Part shown: positions 17,126 through 23,891 of the stretch, one piece after another
How the letters are laid out: each line of letters starts with the position of its first letter
Position numbering within the stretch: position 1 is the stretch's first letter
Assembly (NCBI GenBank): GCA_032229625.1
Contig: JAVTVZ010000194.1
Span: 1-33,652, forward strand
Source of the DNA: Kineosphaera sp032229625
GTDB taxonomy: Bacteria > Actinomycetota > Actinomycetes > Actinomycetales > Dermatophilaceae
Direction: 5' to 3'
Length of the DNA stretch: 33,652 bases
Translations under genes and position numbers: made by a program
Notes under the pieces: model-generated
What the model was told of the DNA's origin: nothing
Seen by the model: the letters and a program-made list of their open reading frames with translations, nothing else
The model's database searches: none

Positions 17126-18043
17126 CTACTCGCTGCGCAGCACCATCGCGACATCGTCGATGCGGATCCGCACGTCGGGGTCGGTGGCCAGGCTGTCGCC
17201 GACGACCTGGGCGCAGGCCCGGACCTCCTCCGGCGACAGGCCGGCGCGCAGGGTCAGCACGACCCGGGTGACGCCGGGGCCGTGGACCGAGCCGTCGGCC
17301 AGACGCGCGCCGACGACGTCCGGGCGGCCCGAGCTCGCCCGCGCCAGGGCCGCCAGCACGGTCGGGTCCTCGTGCGCGGGCAGCCAGGGACGCTCCTGCG
17401 CGAGTGCCCAGACCTGACTCAGCCGCAGCACCCGACCCAGGTCGGTGCCGATGTCCAGCAGCATGACGTCGCAGGCGTCCTCGATCGCGGCGCGGGCCGC
17501 GTCGGCGGAGCGCACCGGCACCGGACGGGCGCCGGGGCGCCACGCGGCCAACGTGTCCGTCCCGGTGAAGACGGGCGTCGCGCGACGCCCGTCCGGCGCC
17601 GTCAGCACCGGGCCGGCCATGTCGGAGACGACCTCACGACGCAGCGGGGAGCCGGCCTCGGCTCCGCCGGACCCGCCCGCCGGACCGTCCTCGGCGACCG
17701 GGCCGTCCTCGACCTGGGAGGCGACCGCCTCGACCGCCGCGAAGATCCGCGCCGAGGCCAGCGCCGCGAGCAGGTCGGCCTCGGCCCGGGCGTAAGCTTC
17801 GGTCCCCGGCGCGGCGTCGCGCGCCGCGGCCAGGGCGGCGCGCACCTGCGCGTCCGGTGTCCCGTCGTCGTCGGCGAAGGGCGACGCGCTCAGCAGGCGC
17901 CCCGCCCACGTGGTGCCGGCGGTGTCGGCGCCCGCAGCGGCGTCGTGGCCGGCGAGTCGAGGATGCCGCGCGAAGCGTTGCCCCGCGTCGGGCGACACCC
18001 CGGGAGAGCGCGGGTCGTCGGGTCGGTGCGAGGAGGCGCTCAC
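17126..18043 (-). CDS. SseB-domain protein of the his-infC region
   Basis: Function unknown. The 305-residue protein has features of actinobacterial SseB-like proteins: a GVLxA-type segment (AGPVLTAPDGRRATPVFTGTDTLAAW, residues about 145-170), a DIGTDLGRVL-like stretch, and a C-terminal domain with VTRVVLTLRAGLSPEEVRACAQVV. The first 60 residues are polar and probably disordered. A gene of this kind at this site, after priA, is known in other actinobacteria. The GTG at 18043 overlaps the priA stop (GTGA), so it is translated with the his operon although no histidine-pathway role is known. Confidence 0.75.
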   Translation of the reverse strand: MSASSHRPDDPRSPGVSPDAGQRFARHPRLAGHDAAAGADTAGTTWAGRLLSASPFADDDGTPDAQVRAALAAARDAAPGTEAYARAEADLLAALASARIFAAVEAVASQVEDGPVAEDGPAGGSGGAEAGSPLRREVVSDMAGPVLTAPDGRRATPVFTGTDTLAAWRPGARPVPVRSADAARAAIEDACDVMLLDIGTDLGRVLRLSQVWALAQERPWLPAHEDPTVLAALARASSGRPDVVGARLADGSVHGPGVTRVVLTLRAGLSPEEVRACAQVVGDSLATDPDVRIRIDDVAMVLRSE

Positions 18044-18837
18044 GGGCGACCGGCGACGTCCAGGGCCTGCGGCAGGGTGAAGGCCCCTTGGTAGAGCGCG
18101 GATCCGATGATGGCCCCCTCGACGCCGGCCGGCACCAGGGCGCGCAGCGCCTCGATGTCCGCCAGCGTCGACACGCCGCCCGAGGCGACGACCGGGCGGT
18201 CGGTGCGCGCGCACACCTGGCGCAGCAGCTCGACGTTCGGGCCGGCGAGCATGCCGTCCTTGGCGACGTCGGTGACGACATACCGCGCGCAGCCCTCGCT
18301 GTCGAGGCGTGCCAGCGTCTCCCACAGGTCGCCGCCCTCCCGCGTCCAGCCGCGCGCCGCGAGCGTCGTGCCGCGCACGTCCAGCCCGATGGCCACGCGG
18401 TCACCGTGCTCGGCGATCGCCGCGGCGGTCCACTCCGGCTGCTCCAGCGCCGCGGTGCCGATGTTGACGCGGCGGCAGCCGGTGGCCAGCGCCCGCTCCA
18501 GGGTCTGGGAGTCGCGGATGCCGCCGGACAGCTCGACGTCGATGTCGAGCGCCCCGACGATCGAGGCGAGCAGCTCGTGGTTGCTGCCCCGCCCGAAGGC
18601 CGCGTCGAGATCGACGAGGTGCAGCCACTGGGCCCCGTCCTCCTGCCAGCGCCGCGCGGCCTCCAGCGGCGCGCCGAACTGCCACCCCGATCCCGCGACG
18701 CCCTGCTGCAGTTGCACGGCCTGACCGTCGACGACGTCGACGGCCGGCAGCAGCTCCAGCAGCGGGGCTGTCGGACCGTCGAACGAGCCCTCGGTCGGGG
18801 TGCCGGTGGGGGTGCTCGGGTCTTGCGGGGCGGTCAT
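18040..18837 (-). CDS. priA: PriA-type phosphoribosyl isomerase (HisA/TrpF)
   Basis: TIM-barrel isomerase acting on ProFAR in histidine synthesis; the actinobacterial PriA type usually also isomerises PRA in tryptophan synthesis. The 265-residue protein has ELLPAVDVVDG with catalytic base Asp34, LVDLDAAFGRGSNHELL, VELSGGIRD, ARGW (Arg162, Trp164; PriA-specific loop) and VVTDVAKDG with catalytic acid Asp190. The position of M. tuberculosis Arg19 is Gln42 here (AVQL instead of AVRL). The N terminus carries about 25 extra Pro/Thr-rich residues. ATG start; it follows the scaffold gap after hisH and overlaps the next gene by 4 nt. Confidence 0.94.
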   Translation of the reverse strand: MTAPQDPSTPTGTPTEGSFDGPTAPLLELLPAVDVVDGQAVQLQQGVAGSGWQFGAPLEAARRWQEDGAQWLHLVDLDAAFGRGSNHELLASIVGALDIDVELSGGIRDSQTLERALATGCRRVNIGTAALEQPEWTAAAIAEHGDRVAIGLDVRGTTLAARGWTREGGDLWETLARLDSEGCARYVVTDVAKDGMLAGPNVELLRQVCARTDRPVVASGGVSTLADIEALRALVPAGVEGAIIGSALYQGAFTLPQALDVAGRP

Positions 18838-18882
18838 CGCACTTCTCCGTGTCGTGGCGGGTGGATCCAACAGTCGAGCCGG

Positions 18883-18908
18883 ACGCCCCGACGGGCGCCC
18901 GGGGGCGT
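18883..18908. other. GC hairpin at the edge of the first assembly gap
   Basis: ACGCCCC (18883-18889) and GGGGCGT (18902-18908) form a 7-bp stem whose 12-nt loop contains the self-complementary GGGCGCCC. It lies 4 bp from the N block and may explain the failed assembly. It could also be an intercistronic structure between hisH and priA. Confidence 0.5.
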
Positions 18909-18912
18909 GACG

Positions 18913-19012
18913 NNNNNNNNNNNNNNNNNNNNNNNNNNNNNNNNNNNNNNNNNNNNNNNNNNNNNNNNNNNNNNNNNNNNNNNNNNNNNNNNNNNNNNNN
19001 NNNNNNNNNNNN
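18913..19012. other. Scaffold gap (100 N) in the hisH 3' end
   Basis: A round 100-N block, so its true length is unknown. It removes the last residues and stop codon of hisH and part of the hisH-priA gap. Any reading frame drawn through it is an artefact. Confidence 0.95.
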
Positions 19013-19656
19013 TCGCCGGACTTCTCGGGGTGGAACTGCGTGGCGGTCAGCGGGCCGTTCTCCACCGCGGCGACGAAGGGGGCCCCGTGCTCGGCCCACG
19101 TCACCAGGGGCGCGACCACCTCGAAGGGGCCCTCCGGCCGCAGCGTCCACTCCTGCGCGGCGTAGGAGTGCACGAAGTAGAAGCGCTCGTCGGCCAGCCC
19201 GTCGAAGAGTCGGCTGCCCGGCGCGGGGGTGACGGTGCTCCAGCCCATGTGCGGCACGACCTGCGCGGGCAGCCTGGTCACCGACCCGGGCCACTGGCCC
19301 AGGCCGGGCTGCGGCGGGCCGACGCTGGGCTCGGTCGACTCCTCGAACATCACCTGCAGGCCGACGCAGATGCCCAGCACCGGTCGTCCGCCCGCGAGCC
19401 GCTGGTCGACCAGGCCGGGGCCGTCGACGGCGCGCAGGCCGGCCATGCAGGCGTGGAAGTTGCCGACCCCCGGCACGACGAGTCCGTCGGCCGCGAGGCA
19501 CTCGGCGCGCTCGGACGTCAGCGACACCTGCGCGCCGAGCCGCTGCAGCATGCGCACGGCCGAGCGGACGTTGCCGCTGCCGTAGTCGAGCACTGCGACG
19601 CGCGGGCGCGGGGCGCGCGCGGCGCCGATCATCTTGGGGTCGATGGGTGGCAGCAC
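19013..19656 (-). CDS. hisH: Imidazole glycerol phosphate synthase glutaminase subunit (3' end in gap)
   Basis: Class I glutamine amidotransferase that feeds ammonia to HisF. Visible part about 214 residues: VAVLDYGSGNVRSA, PGVGNFHACM, the nucleophile elbow GICVGLQVMFE, and ATQFHPEKSG with the catalytic His and Glu. The last 10-20 residues and the stop lie in the 100-N gap. The GTG at 19656 has GGAGGT 10 nt upstream and follows the previous stop by 6 bp; an ATG at 19632 would also give a normal protein. Its partner hisF is not in the window. Confidence 0.95.
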
Positions 19657-19662
19657 AGGGGC

Positions 19663-20406
19663 TCAGACCTCCAGGTCGATGTCGTGTCGGGTCGCCTCGG
19701 AGACCAGCGCGTCGAAGGCACGCGCGTGCCGGGGGGCCGGCTCGAGGAGTCGCGCGCCGGGCAGCGCCGCGATGTCCGCCGCGCCGCTGAGCAACTCGTA
19801 GCCCGGCATCGCGAGGATGTCCATGACCGAGCGCAGCACGTCGAGCGCGTCGGTGTCGCCGTCGCGCAGGGCCGCGCGCAGGGCGGCGACGCGCTGTGCC
19901 TCGGGTGGGCCGTCACCGCGCTCGAGGGTCGGCGCGTGGCTGCCCGGGTCGTCGGCGCGCCACCCGTGACCGGGGGACGTCTGCGCCCCGGCCGCGGCGA
20001 GCAGGTCCTCGGGCCGGGCGGCGGGCAGGCCGACCGGCGCGACCAGCCCGTCGCGCGGGGTCCAGATCGCCCAGCGCGCGACCGCCCGCCACGTGGCGGG
20101 ATGGACCGTGACGACGCCCTGCCGACCGAGGTGGAAGAAGCCCAGCGTCGGGCGCATCCACACCCCGACCGGGCGGCCGGCCAGGGTCGTCACCGCGTCG
20201 TCGTAGGGGTAGCGGGCCCGGGCCGGGCCGGTCGCCATGATGACCGTCCAGCCCTCGAGCGGGGCGATCGTCACCGCTCCCAGGCCGCGCCGGGCCCAGG
20301 CGGCGGCCGTCTCGGGCCGGCACCGGGACAGCAGGATGCCGCGCCCGGTGGAGATCGCCCGTCGGCCGCGTCGCGCGGCCAGTCGCCTAGAGGCTGCCCT
20401 TGGCAC
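19663..20406 (-). CDS. Conserved-looking protein of unknown function between hisB and hisH
   Basis: I do not recognise a family. The 247-residue frame overlaps hisB by 20 nt, ends 6 bp before hisH, and has the same codon bias as its neighbours, so it is very likely a real gene of the his operon. Visible features: a basic N terminus, a central hydrophobic/aromatic segment (GVWMRPTLGFFHLGRQGVVTVHP, then ARWAIWTPRDGLV), and an Ala/Asp-rich C-terminal half ending in Asp/Glu. No transmembrane helix, signal peptide or known catalytic motif was seen. The GTG start at 20406 is uncertain; the conserved part may begin near residue 20. A histidine-pathway role is only guilt by association. Confidence 0.7.
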   Translation of the reverse strand: MPRAASRRLAARRGRRAISTGRGILLSRCRPETAAAWARRGLGAVTIAPLEGWTVIMATGPARARYPYDDAVTTLAGRPVGVWMRPTLGFFHLGRQGVVTVHPATWRAVARWAIWTPRDGLVAPVGLPAARPEDLLAAAGAQTSPGHGWRADDPGSHAPTLERGDGPPEAQRVAALRAALRDGDTDALDVLRSVMDILAMPGYELLSGAADIAALPGARLLEPAPRHARAFDALVSEATRHDIDLEV

Positions 20407-21043
20407 TGGGCACTCCCACGACCCGCGGGTCGGGCTCGATCGCGGCGCGCAGGGCCCGCGCGATGGCCTTGAACTGGGCCTCGACGATGTGGTGCGGGTC
20501 GCGCCCCGAGAGCACCCGCACGTGCAGCGCGATCTGCGCGTGGTGCGCGAGCGTCTCGATGACGTGCCGCGTCATCGACCCGGCGTAGGTGCCGCCGATG
20601 AGCGCGTATTCCTGCCCGGCGGGCTCACCCTCGTGCACCGCGTAGGGTCGCCCGCTGACGTCGACGACCGCCTGGCACAGCGCCTCGTCGAGCGGCACGC
20701 ACGCGTCACCGAAGCGGCGGATGCCGCGCTTGTCGCCTAGCGCCAGGAGCAGCGCGTCACCGAGCACGATCGCGACGTCCTCGACCGTGTGGTGGCCGTC
20801 GACGTCGACGTCACCCTCGGCGTCGACGTCGAGGTCGATGAGGCTGTGCTTGGACAGGCTCGCGAGCATGTGGTCGTAGAAGCGGACCCCGGTGCGGATC
20901 GAGGACTCCCCCGTGCCGTCCAGGTCGAGCCGCAGGCGCACGCGGCTCTCGGACGTCGCGCGGGTCAGCTCGGCCGTGCGGTGCCCTGCGCCCTCAGCGG
21001 CACCTGCGGTGTCCGCCTGCGGGGTGGCGGGGTTCTGGGTCAT
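20387..21043 (-). CDS. hisB: Imidazoleglycerol-phosphate dehydratase
   Basis: Mn-dependent dehydratase, sixth step of histidine synthesis. The 218-residue protein is the single-function form, without the phosphatase domain of E. coli HisB. Metal-binding motifs: GVRFYDHML, DGHHTVEDVAIVLGDAL and DPHHIVEAQFKAIARAL. The N terminus adds about 25 residues before ATSESRVRL. The ATG shares one base with the hisC stop (TGATG) and has AGGAG 5 nt upstream. Confidence 0.97.
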   Translation of the reverse strand: MTQNPATPQADTAGAAEGAGHRTAELTRATSESRVRLRLDLDGTGESSIRTGVRFYDHMLASLSKHSLIDLDVDAEGDVDVDGHHTVEDVAIVLGDALLLALGDKRGIRRFGDACVPLDEALCQAVVDVSGRPYAVHEGEPAGQEYALIGGTYAGSMTRHVIETLAHHAQIALHVRVLSGRDPHHIVEAQFKAIARALRAAIEPDPRVVGVPSAKGSL

Positions 21044-22320
21044 CACTGCTCCTGTCCGGCGGTCGGCGCCTGGGCGGTGGGGGTGCCGGCCCGCAACGCC
21101 TGCGGGTCTGCGGTCACGTGGTCCGTGAGCGCCTCGAGGAAGCGGTCGGTCTCCTGCGGGGTGCCGGCGGTGACGCGCAGGTGCCCGGGGATGCCGACGT
21201 CGCGGATGAGCACGCCCGCGTCCAGCAGCGCCTGCCAACTCGCCGGGGCATCGGTGAAGCCGCCGATGAGCACGAAGTTGGCGTCGCTGGCCACCGGGGT
21301 GAGGCCGAGCGCCCTGGACTCCTGCACGATGCGGTCGCGCTGGCCCTTGATGACCTCGACCGTGGCGAGCAGCTCGTCGGCGTGCTGCAGGGCCGCGCGC
21401 GCCACCGCCTGCGTCGGCGAGGACAGGTGATAGGGCATCCGCACGAGCCGCAGCGCGTCGGTGACGACCGGATCGGCCGCCAGATAGCCCAGCCGGCCGC
21501 CCGCCAGCGCGAACGCCTTGCTCATCGTGCGCGACACCACGAGCCGCGGACGCCCCTGCAGCAGCGTCGTCGCGCTCGGGGTGCCCGGCCGCGCGAACTC
21601 CGCGTAGGCCTCGTCGACGACGATGAGCGCCTCCGGCGCGGCGTCGTGCGCGGCCAGCACGACGTCGAGCCCGACGGCGGTGCCGGTCGGATTGTTCGGC
21701 GAGCACAGGAAGACCAGGTGCGGGTTGTGCGTGCGCACCTGGGCGACGACGCGCTCGAGGACGAGGTCGTAGTCCGCGGCGGCGCCGCCCCCCTCGCCCG
21801 GTCGCCGGCCGCGGCCGCGCTCACCGTCGATCCAGCGGGTGCCGGTCGTGCGCGTGATGATCGGGTGCATCGAATAGGCCGGGGTGAAGCCGAGCGCGAC
21901 GCGCCCGGGCCCGCCGAAGGCCTGCAGCAGGTGCAGGAGCACCTCGTTGGAGCCGTTGCCCGCCCAAATCTGCTCGGGGGTCAGCGGCGTGCCCGTGCGA
22001 CGCTCGAGGTAGGCCGCGAGGTCGCCGCGCAGCGCGCTGAACTCGCGGTCCGGGTAGCGGTTGAGCCCCGGCGCCACCTGCGCGATCGCGGCGACGATCG
22101 AGGCCACGACGGGCTCCGGCACCGGGTAGGAGTTTTCGTTGGTGTTCAGCGCGACGGGCACGTCGAGCTGCGGCGCCCCGTAGGCCGTGCGGCCCACGAG
22201 ATCGGGCCGCAGCAGGGTCGAGAGCACCGTCGCGGCGTCACGCCCCGGCTCGGCCCCGACCTCCGGGCCCCGGGCCTGACCCGGCTGGGGGTCGGCTCCC
22301 GGCGAGGCCGCGGCGCTCAT
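21043..22320 (-). CDS. hisC: Histidinol-phosphate aminotransferase
   Basis: PLP-dependent fold-type I aminotransferase making histidinol phosphate from imidazole acetol phosphate. The 425-residue protein has LNTNENSYPVPEP, AGNGSNEVL, CSPNNPTGTA, VVDEAYAEF and the PLP lysine in SRTMSKAFALAGGRLGY (Lys268). It is about 50 residues longer than usual: 40 come from a polar N terminus, and about 17 from a Gly/Arg/Glu-rich insertion (about 166-182) between ITRTTGTRWID and YDLVLERV. The ATG overlaps the hisD stop (ATGA). Confidence 0.96.
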   Translation of the reverse strand: MSAAASPGADPQPGQARGPEVGAEPGRDAATVLSTLLRPDLVGRTAYGAPQLDVPVALNTNENSYPVPEPVVASIVAAIAQVAPGLNRYPDREFSALRGDLAAYLERRTGTPLTPEQIWAGNGSNEVLLHLLQAFGGPGRVALGFTPAYSMHPIITRTTGTRWIDGERGRGRRPGEGGGAAADYDLVLERVVAQVRTHNPHLVFLCSPNNPTGTAVGLDVVLAAHDAAPEALIVVDEAYAEFARPGTPSATTLLQGRPRLVVSRTMSKAFALAGGRLGYLAADPVVTDALRLVRMPYHLSSPTQAVARAALQHADELLATVEVIKGQRDRIVQESRALGLTPVASDANFVLIGGFTDAPASWQALLDAGVLIRDVGIPGHLRVTAGTPQETDRFLEALTDHVTADPQALRAGTPTAQAPTAGQEQ

Positions 22321-23681
22321 CGCGACACCTGCGCCATCGCCGGGGCATCGCCGACGCGGGCCAGGATCGCGTCGCCGTGCCCGGGCAGGTCCTCGTCGCG
22401 CGCCAACGCGACGACGCCGTCCGCGACCTGGGCCAGCGCCGCCTCGTCGTAGTGGATGACCTGCACCCCGCGCAGATACGCATAGACCGACAGCCCGCCG
22501 GTGTGCGCGGCGGTGCCGGCGGTGGGCAGCACGTGGTTGGACCCCGCGCTGTAGTCGCCGAGGCTGACGGGCGAATACGGACCGACGAAGATCGCGCCGG
22601 CGTTGGTGACCTGCGCGGCGACCTGCGCGGCGTCGCGGGTCTGGATCTCCAGGTGCTCGGCGGCGTAGGCGTCGACGACGGCCAGCCCGGCCGCGAGGTC
22701 GTCGACGAGCACGATCGCGGACTGCCGCCCGGCCAGCGCCGCGGTGACGCGCTCCTGGTGCTTCGTGGCGCCGACCCAGCGCCGCAGTGCCGCCTCGACG
22801 TCGTCCGCCAGCCGCGGGCTGTCGGTGACGAGCACGGCGGCGGCGAGCGGGTCGTGCTCGGCCTGGCTGACCAGGTCGGACGCGACGTGGTCGGGATCGG
22901 CGCTGTCGTCCGCGAGGATCGCGATCTCGGTGGGCCCCGCCTCGGCGTCGATGCCGACGACACCGCGCAGGTGCCGCTTCGCCGCCGCGACGTAGACGTT
23001 GCCCGGGCCCGTCACGATGTTGACCGGCGGGCAGTCCAGCGGCGGGGTCGCCTCCGGGTCTGCGACCCCGTAGGCGAACATCGCGATCGCCTGGGCGCCG
23101 CCGACCGAATACACCTCCTCGACCCCGAGCAGGCGGCACGCCGCGAGGATCGTCGGGTGCGGATAGCCCGCGAAGACACCGGTGTTGTCGCGCTGGGGCG
23201 GGCTCGCCACCGCCAGCGAGGGCACGCCCGCGGCCTGGGCGGGCACGACGTTCATCACGACGCTGCTCGGATAGACCGCCAGCCCGCCGGGCACGTAGAG
23301 CCCGACCCGGGCCGTGGGGATCCACCGCTGGGTGACCGCGCCGCCGGGAGCCAGCTGCGTCGTGTGCTCGCGCGGCAGCTGGTCGGCATGCACCGCCCGG
23401 GCCCGCTCGATCGCGACGTCCAGCGCGGCGCGCACCGCCGGGTCGAGCCCGGCCGCGGCCGCGTCGAGCACCTGCGCGGGCACCCGCAGCGTCGGCGGCT
23501 GCACGCCGTCGAAGCGCTGCGTCAGCTCGCGCACCGCCTGCGCGCCGCGGACGCGCACGTCCTCGCAGAGTGGCGCGACGACGCCCACGGCGTCGTCGAG
23601 GTCGAAGTCGGCGCGCGGCAGGGCGTCGCGCAGCTCGCGCGGCTCCAGTCGTGGGCCGCGCAGATCGAGTCGGCTGATCAC
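22317..23681 (-). CDS. hisD: Histidinol dehydrogenase
   Basis: Zn-dependent, NAD-dependent four-electron oxidation of histidinol to histidine, the last step of the pathway. The 454-residue protein starts ISRLDLRG as the family does and has VPGGLAVYPSSVVMNVVPAQ, GPGNVYVAAAKR, AGPTEIAILAD, SQAEHDP (Zn ligands), EHLEIQT and GSNHVLPT. The GTG at 23681 has no ribosome binding site. Instead a -10-like TAGACT ends exactly 7 nt before it, so a leaderless transcript is expected. It is the first gene of the his operon. Confidence 0.96.
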   Translation of the reverse strand: MISRLDLRGPRLEPRELRDALPRADFDLDDAVGVVAPLCEDVRVRGAQAVRELTQRFDGVQPPTLRVPAQVLDAAAAGLDPAVRAALDVAIERARAVHADQLPREHTTQLAPGGAVTQRWIPTARVGLYVPGGLAVYPSSVVMNVVPAQAAGVPSLAVASPPQRDNTGVFAGYPHPTILAACRLLGVEEVYSVGGAQAIAMFAYGVADPEATPPLDCPPVNIVTGPGNVYVAAAKRHLRGVVGIDAEAGPTEIAILADDSADPDHVASDLVSQAEHDPLAAAVLVTDSPRLADDVEAALRRWVGATKHQERVTAALAGRQSAIVLVDDLAAGLAVVDAYAAEHLEIQTRDAAQVAAQVTNAGAIFVGPYSPVSLGDYSAGSNHVLPTAGTAAHTGGLSVYAYLRGVQVIHYDEAALAQVADGVVALARDEDLPGHGDAILARVGDAPAMAQVSR

Positions 23682-23688
23682 GGCGGAC

Positions 23689-23694
23689 AGTCTA
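23689..23694 (-). promoter_or_regulatory. -10 box of a probable leaderless hisD promoter
   Basis: Minus-strand TAGACT, then 7 nt (GTCCGCC), then the GTG start. Transcription would begin at or within a base of the start codon. No clear -35. Confidence 0.55.
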
Positions 23695-23811
23695 GGCAAG
23701 GGGTCCGACAGGCTCGCCGCCCGTCCGCGGGCGCGGCGCCCGCCGCACCGGACACCGCGCCGCCCGCCGCCCCGGACAGCCGCCGCGCCCCGAGGCCCCG
23801 CGCTGGCACCC

Positions 23812-23840
23812 CGTCGTCCCGTCGTCCTGTCGTCCCGTCG
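23812..23840. repeat. Short tandem repeat between ptrB and hisD
   Basis: About three and a half copies of an 8-bp unit (GTCGTCCC/GTCGTCCT) in the 210-bp gap between the ptrB stop and the hisD promoter. The rest of that gap is extremely GC-rich with no gene recognised. Confidence 0.6.
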
Positions 23841-23891
23841 CGTCCCAGCAGTACGCGTCCCGGCAGCACAAGGCCCCTGGGAGCAACGGCG

